A DNA stretch of 36,268 nucleotides from positions 1-36,268 of the forward strand of contig NZ_VIGX01000026.1 in the NCBI RefSeq assembly GCF_007858475.1. The letters are read 5' to 3'. The position numbers were made by a program, and so were the translations under genes. The notes under the pieces were generated by a model. The model saw nothing but the letters and a program-made list of their open reading frames with translations, had not been told where the DNA came from and searched no databases. Below, in pieces: positions 16,581 to 23,886 of this stretch; positions within the stretch are counted from its first letter, which is position 1, and each line of letters begins with the position of its first letter. Origin of the DNA: Tsukamurella conjunctivitidis. GTDB taxonomy: Bacteria > Actinomycetota > Actinomycetes > Mycobacteriales > Mycobacteriaceae.

Positions 16581-16840
16581 TCTCCGCGCTGGTGCGTCTC
16601 GCGCTCGCGGGTTCCGCCGTTTACGTCGTCATCCAGGTCGCCCGCGTTGAGCCGGGACTTGCGTTCCCGATCGGCATTCTCGCGGCCGTGTTCGCGGGGC
16701 TGTGGCTGTCGAGCGCGCTCTACGACGAGCAGCAGGCGATGGAGGGGCTCGCGGATAACGCGGCCATCACCGAAGACATCGGCCCGCATATGGCGGCGCT
16801 GGCTGTCGAAGATCACCACGACCGCTGGGAGGACCAGTGA
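16577..16840 (+). CDS. Small membrane protein, two helices
   Basis: 87 residues. Two hydrophobic segments (about 4-22 and 29-47) are followed by an acidic cytoplasmic or external tail ending HHDRWEDQ. There is no known family. It lies in the coupled early array and may act at the host membrane. Confidence 0.6.
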   Translation: MISALVRLALAGSAVYVVIQVARVEPGLAFPIGILAAVFAGLWLSSALYDEQQAMEGLADNAAITEDIGPHMAALAVEDHHDRWEDQ

Positions 16841-17166
16841 TGAGCGCACCCACCCCGAACACCGCGACCGAGCGCGCAACCGCCCGTCTCCTCTCGTACT
16901 ACGAAGCGCACCCGGACGCCCTGGATCACACGGTCGACAACATCGTGAAGCACTTCGAGTTCGAGCATCACCTGAACGATGTGCAGCGCATGTTCCGCGT
17001 GAACGCGGCGATGCAGCGTCACCCGGCAGGTAAGGCGCGCACCCGCGAGTGCACTCCTGCCGCGTGGTCGCCGGCCCCGGACCCGATCCATTGGGAGCCG
17101 CGGATGTCGAGTTGGGACATCGTGCGGGATTTGGTGGCGCTGGCGTGGAAGACGATCCGGCGATGA
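16840..17166 (+). CDS. Phage protein of unknown function
   Basis: 108 residues. The first 60 are helical (YYEAHPDALDHTVDNIVKHF); the end has WEPRMSSWDIVRDLVALAW. A GGGAGGA ribosome site supports the ATG at 16840, which shares one base with the upstream stop. Confidence 0.6.
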   Translation: MSAPTPNTATERATARLLSYYEAHPDALDHTVDNIVKHFEFEHHLNDVQRMFRVNAAMQRHPAGKARTRECTPAAWSPAPDPIHWEPRMSSWDIVRDLVALAWKTIRR

Positions 17167-17477
17167 GCATCACCAGCACACCCAAGCTCCGCGAACTCGC
17201 ACTCGGGGCGAAGCTTCTCAGGTCACAGCCGCAGTTCATCGGCCACACCGAACTCGCGAACCTGGTGGCTGACTGGATCGAAGCGGAAGTTCTCATGTGG
17301 GACACCGCCGAGAAGATCGTCGAACTCACCAACGCCGTCGCCGCCGACATCAGTGGTGGCCGCGCAGGAAGCGTGGAGTTCGGCAAAGACCCCGACGGTA
17401 ACCCCGCCATCCAGATCGACACCTCGGTCCATGCCCATCGGATCATCGCCGCACTCACGCGGGAGGACGACGAATGA
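17163..17477 (+). CDS. Phage protein of unknown function
   Basis: 104 residues, mostly helical (FIGHTELANLVADWIEAEVL), with an acidic end. No motif recognised. It is coupled by ATGA overlaps on both sides. Confidence 0.6.
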   Translation: MSITSTPKLRELALGAKLLRSQPQFIGHTELANLVADWIEAEVLMWDTAEKIVELTNAVAADISGGRAGSVEFGKDPDGNPAIQIDTSVHAHRIIAALTREDDE

Positions 17478-17746
17478 CCGCCGCCGATCCCGCCGTGGCT
17501 GCGGCACAACGGCAGATGACGACGCAGTTCGGCACGTCGTGGCGCGATCCGTCGTACCAGATCCGCGTTCGCACCGAAGCCGCCCGTGAAGCCCTCGCCC
17601 CACTCCGCGAGCTGCACAGCAAGGCGGACTGTGACGACGCCGAATGTGGCGAAGAGTGCCGCTACGGCTTCCCGATGTGCGCGGGCTGCCTTGAGCCGTG
17701 GCCTTGCGACACCGCCCGCCTCATCTATCCCGAGGAGGAACTGTGA
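17474..17746 (+). CDS. Cys-rich phage protein, member of a tandem pair
   Basis: 90 residues. The C-terminal half has six Cys (DCDDAECGEECR, then CAGCLEPWPC), enough to bind one or two zinc ions. The core TEAAREALAPLREL and the end TARLIYPEEEL are echoed in the product at 17880-18125, so the two are probably ancient duplicates with only this one carrying the metal site. A GGGAGGA ribosome site is present. Confidence 0.6.
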   Translation: MTAADPAVAAAQRQMTTQFGTSWRDPSYQIRVRTEAAREALAPLRELHSKADCDDAECGEECRYGFPMCAGCLEPWPCDTARLIYPEEEL

Positions 17747-17883
17747 TCCTCCGCCGACGCCGCCACCGCAAACGCATGGACGCCCTGCACCCGCAGTGGC
17801 TCGCACTCCAAGCCCGCATTCTCACCACCACCCCCACCGGCACACCCCTCGACGTGCTGCTGCCCAAGGAGAACCGCCAATGA
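17743..17883 (+). CDS. Very small basic phage protein
   Basis: 46 residues, start GTG with GAGGAGG upstream. The N-terminus is strongly basic (ILRRRRHRKRMD), and a helix and a short tail follow. It overlaps both neighbours by 4 bases. Function unknown; nucleic-acid binding is only a guess from charge. Confidence 0.5.
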   Translation: MILRRRRHRKRMDALHPQWLALQARILTTTPTGTPLDVLLPKENRQ

Positions 17884-18125
17884 GCACTTCCGATCCTGCT
17901 GAGGCTGCCGCCCGGCGCGCGTGGGAGAACGGCGGCTGGCCCGGGTTTGACCCCACCTCTTTCGCCCCGCGCGAATGGCGGACCGCAACAGCAGCAGCGA
18001 CGGAAGCCCTCACGCCCATCAAGAAGTTCGCTCTCGACCACTCGATCGCCCTCAGTGACGCCGGGATCCTCAACGAACTTTGCGCCCTCATCTACCCCAC
18101 GAACGAACTCACCCAGGAGAACTGA
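17880..18125 (+). CDS. Phage protein, paralogue of the Cys-rich upstream protein
   Basis: 81 residues. ATAAATEALTPIKKFALDHS and NELCALIYPTNEL match the layout of the 17474 product, but the Cys cluster is reduced to one Cys. AAGGAG precedes the ATG. Function unknown. Confidence 0.6.
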   Translation: MSTSDPAEAAARRAWENGGWPGFDPTSFAPREWRTATAAATEALTPIKKFALDHSIALSDAGILNELCALIYPTNELTQEN

Positions 18126-18130
18126 CCATC

Positions 18131-18481
18131 ATGACCACCACCCACCGCGCGCTCACCTTCCTCGGCACCCTCACCGCAGGAGCCATGATCGCCGCCAGCA
18201 CCATCGCCACCGCCCACGCCGAACCCGCACCCATCGATGATGGCAGCGGACCGATCAGCAACGGCGCGTCCATCGAGGATGGATCCGGCACACCCGGCCC
18301 CAGCTTCGACGGGCCCGTGTCCATCCCCGACGTCACCGCCGACAAGACCACCAACCCCGACGAGTACCAGCGGCAGGTCAACGCACGCGCACAGGCCCAG
18401 GCACTCGAAGCCGCACGCATCGCCGCGAAGGCCTACCGCGACTGCATCAACGCGGGCGGCGACCAGGACCGGGTGTGCTGA
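18131..18481 (+). CDS. Predicted secreted phage-encoded protein
   Basis: 116 residues with a clear Sec signal peptide ([19 protein letters not shown], then an AHA-EP cleavage site at about 31). The mature 85 residues are acidic and Gly/Asp/Pro-rich, then helical. Two Cys near the end ([15 protein letters not shown]) could form a disulfide outside the cell. AGGAGA lies upstream. There is a 5-base gap to the previous gene. It could be a lysogen-expressed surface or exclusion factor; no family is recognised. Confidence 0.65.
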   Translation: MTTTHRALTFLGTLTAGAMIAASTIATAHAEPAPIDDGSGPISNGASIEDGSGTPGPSFDGPVSIPDVTADKTTNPDEYQRQVNARAQAQALEAARIAAKAYRDCINAGGDQDRVC

Positions 18482-18864
18482 TGAGCGCATCCACGCCTAG
18501 CCGATGGATCAAGAAGCCCGTCGTCATCGAGGCGATCCAGTGGGTCCGCACCCTGGTGTCACTGGACTCGATCGGCGAGTTCACTCAGCACGTCATCGAG
18601 CGACGTGATGACGGCAGACCCTACAAGATCGCTGAGCAATTCATGCTGCTGCTCGATGGTTGGGACGACCTTGCGCTGGACGTACTCGGAGAGAGCGAGG
18701 TTGTCGAGCGCAGGGATGGCGGCTTCGATGCGGTGGTGTACGACCGGCTGCACGGCACCTGGGTCAACGTCCGTAAGGGCGACTGGATCATTCGCGGCGT
18801 CGAGGGCGAATTTTACCCGTGCCGCGAGGACGTCTTCGCCGCGACATACGAGGCCGCGCCATGA
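18481..18864 (+). CDS. Phage protein with GEFYPC-type C-terminal motif (copy 1)
   Basis: 127 residues. The end, [20 protein letters not shown] then FAATYE, is a signature I know from many actinophage and other phage small proteins of unknown role. A second, shorter member is at 34020-34328. The start [13 protein letters not shown] also matches the family's strand-helix beginning. It shares one base with the upstream stop (TGATG). Confidence 0.75.
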   Translation: MSASTPSRWIKKPVVIEAIQWVRTLVSLDSIGEFTQHVIERRDDGRPYKIAEQFMLLLDGWDDLALDVLGESEVVERRDGGFDAVVYDRLHGTWVNVRKGDWIIRGVEGEFYPCREDVFAATYEAAP

Positions 18865-19220
18865 CCGCCTTCACGATCCGTCGCCTGCACCCCGACATCC
18901 TCGCCATCGACGACGGAACCCGCGCATGGACCGCAACCGTCGACCCTGACCGCAGTGTTCGCCGCATCGCCAACGCCACATCCGGCCGCGCGCTGAAACT
19001 CGACGGGCCGCTCGGGAAGCGCATCACCGCAGCCGTGCACGACTGGCTCGTGGAATGCGCCGAGCAACTGCCAGCAGCGCTGGACGAGTACGTGCGGACG
19101 TTGACGGACAGCACCGAAGTGATCCCGCGGCTCGACGCCTGGGATCGCTGCAAGCAGCTCGGCGCGAACCGCTACGACTACGACCGCGCACGACGACGCG
19201 CAGAAGGGATCGCATCATGA
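18861..19220 (+). CDS. Phage protein of unknown function
   Basis: 119 residues, mixed strand and helix, no motif. It is coupled upstream by ATGA and downstream to the exonuclease gene by ATGA. A recombination accessory role is possible from position only. Confidence 0.6.
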   Translation: MTAFTIRRLHPDILAIDDGTRAWTATVDPDRSVRRIANATSGRALKLDGPLGKRITAAVHDWLVECAEQLPAALDEYVRTLTDSTEVIPRLDAWDRCKQLGANRYDYDRARRRAEGIAS

Positions 19221-20047
19221 GCCTGCAGGTATTCCCGCAGATGGATCAGAGAAGCGACGCCTGGCACGAAGCCCGCCGCGGACTCGTCACCGCATCCACC
19301 GTCGGCCAACTCCTCACCACCCGCCGACTCACCGCAGTCGACTACATATGCCCAGCCTGTAGTTCCCCAGCCGGTGAGCCCTGCATCGGAGCACGCGGCG
19401 GACCCATCAAGACGATGCACACCGAGCGCACCGCCAAAGCCAAGAGCACCAGCAGCCCACTCATCATCGAGCCGGCGTCCAACGACAGCTCGCGCGGGCT
19501 CACGAAACGTCTCGTCGCCGAACGCATCACCGGCCAAGTCGACGACAACACGTTCATCTCGGACGACATGCAACGGGGCATCGACCACGAGCCCTACGCC
19601 CGCGACCGATACGCCGAAGTCAACGGCGTCACCGTCGAACAGGTCGGGTTCATGGTCCGCGACGTCGACGGCATCCGCTGGGGCTGCTCACCCGACGGCC
19701 TCATCAACACCGACGGGATGCTCGAGGTCAAGTGTCCGCGCCCGGCAACGCACATCGACACCATCATCGCCGACACCGTCCCTATTGAGCACATGCCGCA
19801 ACTCCAATGCGCCCTGCTCACCTCAGGCCGCCAGTGGATCGACTTCGTGTCGTTCGTCGCCGGGCTGCCGCTCTACACGAAGCGCGTGTTCCCCGACGCG
19901 CGATGGACCCGCCCGATCTACGACGCCATCCGCCAGTTCGAAGCCAACGCCATCGAACGACAGCGGCTGTACGCCGAAGCCGCCGAGGGACTACCCAGCA
20001 CCGAACGCATTCCCGAAATCCCCACCGAAATGAGGTTCGCATCATGA
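19217..20047 (+). CDS. YqaJ / lambda-exonuclease-type 5'-3' DNA exonuclease
   Basis: 276 residues. The PD-(D/E)XK nuclease core is seen in order: RSDAWHEARRGLVTASTVG (family opening), GIDHEPYARDRY (Glu), WGCSPDGLI (Asp) and LEVKCP (Glu-x-Lys). It resects double-stranded ends for single-strand annealing. Odd: a Cys cluster, CPACSSPAGEPC, followed by a His about 13 residues on, is inserted between the opening motif and the catalytic core (about residues 45-72); it is probably a small zinc ribbon. An AAGGGA ribosome site supports the start. The partner is probably the next gene. Confidence 0.9.
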   Translation: MSLQVFPQMDQRSDAWHEARRGLVTASTVGQLLTTRRLTAVDYICPACSSPAGEPCIGARGGPIKTMHTERTAKAKSTSSPLIIEPASNDSSRGLTKRLVAERITGQVDDNTFISDDMQRGIDHEPYARDRYAEVNGVTVEQVGFMVRDVDGIRWGCSPDGLINTDGMLEVKCPRPATHIDTIIADTVPIEHMPQLQCALLTSGRQWIDFVSFVAGLPLYTKRVFPDARWTRPIYDAIRQFEANAIERQRLYAEAAEGLPSTERIPEIPTEMRFAS

Positions 20048-20658
20048 CCGCACCCGACCTCGCCGCAGCCGCCGCGCCCCGATCCGATCAGCTCAACGCT
20101 GACGACCTCATCGGCGGCCCCCGCACCGTCACCATCACTGAAGTGCGACGCGGCAACAGCGAGCAGCCCGTCGAAATCGTCACCGAGGAATTCGGACCCT
20201 CGCGCCCGTACAAGCCTGGGAAGTCGATGATCCGCGTCCTCCTCGCCACCTGGGGGCCGGAAGCATCGACCTACACCGGCCGGAAGCTCATGCTCTACCG
20301 CGACCCCGAAATCACCTTCGGCCGCGACAAAGTCGGCGGCATCCGCATCAGCGCCATGTCCCACATCGACAAGCGAATGAGCATCCCCCTCACCGTCACT
20401 CGCGGCCGACGTGCACCGTTCGTCGTCGAACCTCTCCCCGCCGGCCCGCAACTCATCACCGACGACCAGGCCGACGACTTCGCACGCCGCATTCTCGAAG
20501 CCGCCACCATCGACGCCCTCAACACGATCGCCGCGGATCTGAAGACGTGGGATCTCGGCGGGCATCGACAGCGACTCGGCACCGCATGGACGGCACGAAA
20601 GAACGAGATCGAGCAGCCGGTGCAGGGCGCGATCGACGACCAGGAGCAGGCGTCATGA
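20044..20658 (+). CDS. Exonuclease-linked phage protein, possible recombination partner
   Basis: 204 residues. The segment PYKPGKSMIRVLLATWG followed by GRKLMLYRDPEITFG and GGIRISAMSHI is conserved in many actinophages next to YqaJ exonucleases. It is a beta-rich domain that could bind single-stranded DNA, with a helical C-terminus. It does not look like RecT or Erf in sequence. A role as annealing or binding partner is inferred from its place, directly coupled to the exonuclease by a 4-base overlap. Confidence 0.7.
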   Translation: MTAPDLAAAAAPRSDQLNADDLIGGPRTVTITEVRRGNSEQPVEIVTEEFGPSRPYKPGKSMIRVLLATWGPEASTYTGRKLMLYRDPEITFGRDKVGGIRISAMSHIDKRMSIPLTVTRGRRAPFVVEPLPAGPQLITDDQADDFARRILEAATIDALNTIAADLKTWDLGGHRQRLGTAWTARKNEIEQPVQGAIDDQEQAS

Positions 20659-20852
20659 CGCGCCAGTCTATGTTCCGCGTCCACCGCAACACCGAACCCG
20701 ACGAACCGTGCGACGAACACGGCGCGATGTGGTGGCACCTCGACGACGCAGTGGGGAACCTCATCGCCTGCCGCCCCACCTGGAACGAGATCATGGCCCG
20801 CGCCGACTTCTACGCATACGGCACGCGCCGCAGCAGTGAGCGCGCGTCATGA
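20655..20852 (+). CDS. Small phage protein
   Basis: 65 residues. It has His/Cys/Asp near the start (EPDEPCDEHGAMWWHL) but no full metal motif. AGGAG lies upstream. Function unknown. Confidence 0.5.
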   Translation: MTRQSMFRVHRNTEPDEPCDEHGAMWWHLDDAVGNLIACRPTWNEIMARADFYAYGTRRSSERAS

Positions 20853-21250
20853 CCAGCCCGCTACCCGATCTGGTCGTCTACGACAGCGACGGCAACGAGA
20901 CCGAATGTGTCGAGATGTACATCTCCCATCGACCGCTCAAGTCGGGCGACCTGGTCGTCACCAAGAAGCACCGCAGCGGCAAGGGGGCGGAGACCAGCGA
21001 GCGTCTAGTGCGCGTCCCCAAGGGCGGCTGGTTCGACATCCTCCCGATCGAATTCCGCAGGGAAGACAACCCGCTGCGGGTCCGCGGCGTATGCCCGGCG
21101 GACCTTCGAATCCTCGAGCGCCGCGTCTTGTTCATCACCGCCAGGCGCGCCGAGAACAAGGCGAACGACCGAGACCTCATGGAGCGATCCGCGCTTCGCC
21201 GCGTCCTCGCGCATCTACGTGAGCAGGAGGATCAGACGTGTTCACCCTAG
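20849..21250 (+). CDS. Phage protein of unknown function
   Basis: 133 residues. The first half is strand-rich (LVVYDSDGNETECVEMYISH); the end is a basic helix (DLMERSALRRVLAHLREQE). No family recognised. The 3' end overlaps the next gene by 13 bases. Confidence 0.6.
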   Translation: MTSPLPDLVVYDSDGNETECVEMYISHRPLKSGDLVVTKKHRSGKGAETSERLVRVPKGGWFDILPIEFRREDNPLRVRGVCPADLRILERRVLFITARRAENKANDRDLMERSALRRVLAHLREQEDQTCSP

Positions 21251-21417
21251 CCATGATCTTCGGCATCCCGCTCCTGTGTGTCGCCTACATCTGCCTCGTT
21301 ATGTGGATGCTGTGCGGTCTGCATCAGGTGTTCGGCGTCAACCCCTGCAAGCGATGCGGCAGGCCTCTCTACGGCCAACCGCACACCTGCCCGCCCGAGA
21401 CTGGAGCCGACTCATGA
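21238..21417 (+). CDS. Small membrane protein with zinc-ribbon tail
   Basis: 59 residues, start GTG with an AGGAGG ribosome site at ideal spacing. One hydrophobic helix (AMIFGIPLLCVAYICLVMW) is followed by CKRCGRP and then HTC, a likely C2HC zinc knuckle. It lies between two coupled genes (13-base overlap upstream, 4 downstream). The product is too short for most gene finders. Function unknown. Confidence 0.55.
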   Translation: MFTLAMIFGIPLLCVAYICLVMWMLCGLHQVFGVNPCKRCGRPLYGQPHTCPPETGADS

Positions 21418-21749
21418 CCACCGGACTCGAGCGCCGCGACGAAGGCTGGTCCGCCGTCCAAGCCGCAGACCAAGCCGTCAACCGCGACTACGGGGATCAC
21501 ATTCGCGCCGCACTCGACCTACTCATCGACAAGGGCAAGCCGTTCACGACCGACGACGTGACCGAACTCGCCGCATGGGGCGCCGCCCGCTGCATGTGGA
21601 GATGCGAACCCCACTCCCCCAACCTCATCGGCTCCATCATCGGCACCGCAGCACGCGCCGGCCGAATCACCCGCACAGGCAACCGACGCCGCAGCACACA
21701 CCCCAGCCGAAACGCCGCCTACAACGCCGAATGGAAGGCAGCCCAATGA
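21414..21749 (+). CDS. Phage protein with winged-helix-like core
   Basis: 111 residues. HIRAALDLLIDKGKPFTTDD and later GSIIGTAARAGRITRTG form the helix-turn-strand pattern found in many actinophage early proteins near replication genes. The C-terminus is basic. GGAG precedes the ATG. DNA binding is plausible, not shown. Confidence 0.6.
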   Translation: MTTGLERRDEGWSAVQAADQAVNRDYGDHIRAALDLLIDKGKPFTTDDVTELAAWGAARCMWRCEPHSPNLIGSIIGTAARAGRITRTGNRRRSTHPSRNAAYNAEWKAAQ

Positions 21750-21949
21750 ACATCCCACCCCGACCCACCGACGACCGACTCCTCCGGTACGAAGAAGTCG
21801 CACGCCTCCTCAACTGCTCCCGCCGTTACGTCCAAGACCTCGTCAACGACGGCGAACTCATCACCGTCAAACTCGGCAAAGGCGGCGTCAAACTCTTCCG
21901 AGCCAGCGATATCCAAAACTACATCCGCCACCTCCCCGAGGCATCATGA
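21746..21949 (+). CDS. Excisionase / MerR-type HTH DNA-binding protein
   Basis: 67 residues. LLRYEEVARLLNCSRRYVQD, then LVNDGEL and KLFRASDIQNYI, is the standard excisionase-type winged HTH. It could serve as the phage's excisionase (direction factor for the integrase) or as an early regulator. It is far from the integrase, which is common in actinophages. GGAAGG lies upstream. Confidence 0.8.
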   Translation: MNIPPRPTDDRLLRYEEVARLLNCSRRYVQDLVNDGELITVKLGKGGVKLFRASDIQNYIRHLPEAS

Positions 21950-22254
21950 ACAACCCCTACGCCCTGCCCACACCCATCACCAGCCGCGACGACTGGCGAC
22001 TCAAAGGCGCCTGCAGAGACCACGACCCCGAAATCTGGTACCCCACCGACGCCGACCGCCCCACAGGACGCAACCGAGCACAACGCGCCACCCAAGCCGC
22101 ACGCATCACCGAAGCCAAACGAATCTGCCACAACTGCCCCATCCTCCTGACCTGCCGCGCCCACGCCCTCAACACCCACGAAGACTGGGGAATTTGGGGC
22201 GGCCTCACCACCGAAGAACGCCACCAAGCCATCGCACACCGGATGCCAGCATGA
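21946..22254 (+). CDS. Phage WhiB-family iron-sulfur regulator
   Basis: 102 residues. Four cluster-binding Cys are in place: the first in KGACRDHDPE (about 23), then CHNCPILLTC. The family turn GIWGGLT follows. WhiB proteins bind a 4Fe-4S cluster and act on sigma-factor-driven transcription in actinobacteria. In mycobacteriophage TM4 a WhiB homologue alters septation and excludes superinfection. Codons are almost all C- or A-ending here, as in its excisionase-like neighbour. Coupled by ATGA on the left and by a 4-base overlap on the right. Confidence 0.92.
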   Translation: MNNPYALPTPITSRDDWRLKGACRDHDPEIWYPTDADRPTGRNRAQRATQAARITEAKRICHNCPILLTCRAHALNTHEDWGIWGGLTTEERHQAIAHRMPA

Positions 22255-23081
22255 CCCGAACCTGCACCCGACCAGGGTGCGAACAGAAGCACCTCGCACG
22301 AGGACTCTGCCGCCGCCACTACCGGGCCAACCAGTACCGCCAGTCCGCCTACGGCCGCTGGGAACCGTTCCAACGCGTACCCACCACCCCAGCTCGTCAA
22401 CGCGTCCAAGAACTCCTAGACGCCGGCCTCACGCAGGCCACGATCGCAGACCTATCCGGTCTCAACGCGCGAACCATCTCAGGCCTCCTCAACAGCGAGT
22501 ACGACACCGTATTCGTGAGCACCGTTCGCGCACTCAACGCCGTTCGACTGCCACCACTCGAACGGCTGAACCCGCAAGGCCTCGTCGCCAACGTCGGAAC
22601 AGCGCGCCGGTTACAGGCGCTCGCAGCGATCGGCTGGGAGGCGGGAAAGATCCGCGCCGAACTCGGCTGGGCGCAACCGCAGCTGACTCGGGTCCGATCA
22701 GGCACGCAACGGCAGGTGACCGTGGCCGTCGCGATACAGGTACGCGACCTGTACACACGACTTCACCTCATCGACGGAGGCGGCGGACTGAAATCCCGCC
22801 GGTATGCCATCCGCGCCGGCTGGGCACTCCCGCTCGAGTGGGACGACATCGACAACCCTGATGAGACCCCGACCGGCCGCCGCGAACTCTTCGGCCAACA
22901 GAAGGCTGAGACCCTCGATCGTCGCGAGCAAGTCGCCGAATGGATGGACGACCCCCGCCCCGAATGGCACAAAGGCACCGCCATGCAACTCGCAGAACGC
23001 CTCGGGTGTACGGACCGCACCATCGAGCGCGACAAGGCCCACATCCGCTCTCAACGCGCCAAAGAGGAGGACGCGGCATGA
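22251..23081 (+). CDS. Phage DNA-binding protein with Cys/His N-terminus and two HTH segments
   Basis: 276 residues. The N-terminus CTRPGCEQKHLARGLCRRHY is a compact C3H zinc motif (residues 4-23). A first HTH lies at LTQATIADLSGLNARTISGL (about 59-79), and a second at the C-terminus (MQLAERLGCTDRTIERDKAH). Between them is a repeated-helix region. It probably binds DNA at two sites, as a regulator or replication accessory. I do not recognise a named family. Confidence 0.65.
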   Translation: MTRTCTRPGCEQKHLARGLCRRHYRANQYRQSAYGRWEPFQRVPTTPARQRVQELLDAGLTQATIADLSGLNARTISGLLNSEYDTVFVSTVRALNAVRLPPLERLNPQGLVANVGTARRLQALAAIGWEAGKIRAELGWAQPQLTRVRSGTQRQVTVAVAIQVRDLYTRLHLIDGGGGLKSRRYAIRAGWALPLEWDDIDNPDETPTGRRELFGQQKAETLDRREQVAEWMDDPRPEWHKGTAMQLAERLGCTDRTIERDKAHIRSQRAKEEDAA

Positions 23082-23365
23082 AACCCATCCAGCACGGCAC
23101 CAACGCCGGCTTCCAGCAACACCGACGCCGAGGAGTACCCGCTTGCGACGAATGCCGAGCCGCTCGAGCCGCTTACGACACCCGCCGACGACGCGCCAAC
23201 GGACAGCCCGCACGCGAGGCAGGCAAGTACACATCAGTACCCACCACCGCGCTCGCAGACCTCTACCTCAACGCCTCAGTCGAAGCGCAACAACGCGCAG
23301 AACAGGTGATACGAGAAGACGTCCTCAAGCTAGCGGTCGACCGATACGACAAGGAGGTCGCATGA
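23078..23365 (+). CDS. Small basic phage protein with CxxC
   Basis: 95 residues. HGTNAGFQQHRRRGVPACDE then CRAARAAYDTRRRR resembles a recurring actinophage motif (H-G-T, then C-x-x-C-R-x-A). A helical tail follows. GAGGAGG lies upstream. Its stop overlaps the start of the interrupted methyltransferase copy by ATGA. Confidence 0.6.
   Translation: MKPIQHGTNAGFQQHRRRGVPACDECRAARAAYDTRRRRANGQPAREAGKYTSVPTTALADLYLNASVEAQQRAEQVIREDVLKLAVDRYDKEVA
23351..23357 (+). promoter_or_regulatory. Strong ribosome site of the original methyltransferase start
   Basis: AAGGAGG stands just before the ATG of the truncated first methyltransferase copy (23362). The rebuilt copy at 23906 has no comparable site. This supports the view that the upstream copy is the original gene start. 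Confidence 0.6.
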
Positions 23366-23412
23366 CCCGGCCGCGCCTGCTCGACCTGTACTGCTGCGCA
23401 GGAGGAGCCGCG
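23362..23412 (+). pseudogene. Original 5' end (codons 1-17) of the C5 cytosine methyltransferase gene
   Basis: Seventeen codons encode MTRPRLLDLYCCAGGAA, motif I of a C5 methyltransferase. At 23413 the match stops, and the next three bases (TTA) are the reverse complement of the stop codon of the antisense HNH gene. The frame stays open beyond this only as a mirror of the HNH gene and shows no methyltransferase sequence. The same 17 residues, with one change, restart at 23906. Confidence 0.85.
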
Positions 23413-23886
23413 TTAGACAGACTTCCAGATATTGCGACGGGTTATGTCACTGACAGTCTTTCGGTCGACGCTAAACGAACGCGCAAGAGCCCGTATCGAT
23501 TCCCCGCCCTCATGTCTGCGACGAAGATCTTTAACCTCCGGCGTAGTGAGCTTCGAAGCAGGGTTCATTTCACCCACATGATGGGTGGTAACCCCGCGCG
23601 CCTTAGCTCTCATGTCCGCCAAGTTGTCGAATTGCGAACCGATCCTAAGGTGCTTCGGATTCACGCACGGAGGATTGTCGCACGTGTGCATCACTACAAA
23701 TCCATCCGGGATTGGCCCATTGTGAATTTCCCAGCTAACACGGTGCGCTTTAAGGTTCTTCCCGAGCCGTCTCATCTGCCCGTATCCAGTTGGACGTCGA
23801 GACGCGGTCCACTCCCAGCATTCAGATTCCGAACCCTTGGCGACCTTAGGCCAAAACTGCTCATCAATCGGTTTGGTGTGTCCCAT
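23413..23886 (-). CDS. HNH homing endonuclease
   Basis: 157 residues. The N-terminus has FWPKVAKG, CWEWTAS and TGYGQM, then HRVSWEIHNGPIPDGFVV, and the HNH core HTCDNPPCVNPKHLRIGS, where His and Asn coordinate the metal for DNA cleavage. A C-terminal HTH (LTTPEVKDLRRRHEGGESIR, then RKTVSDITR) is probably the DNA-recognition part. It is the only minus-strand gene between the repressor and HicAB. Its start codon overlaps an in-frame plus-strand ATG at 23885 (CATG). It looks intact and probably active. Confidence 0.85.
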   Translation of the reverse strand: MGHTKPIDEQFWPKVAKGSESECWEWTASRRPTGYGQMRRLGKNLKAHRVSWEIHNGPIPDGFVVMHTCDNPPCVNPKHLRIGSQFDNLADMRAKARGVTTHHVGEMNPASKLTTPEVKDLRRRHEGGESIRALARSFSVDRKTVSDITRRNIWKSV

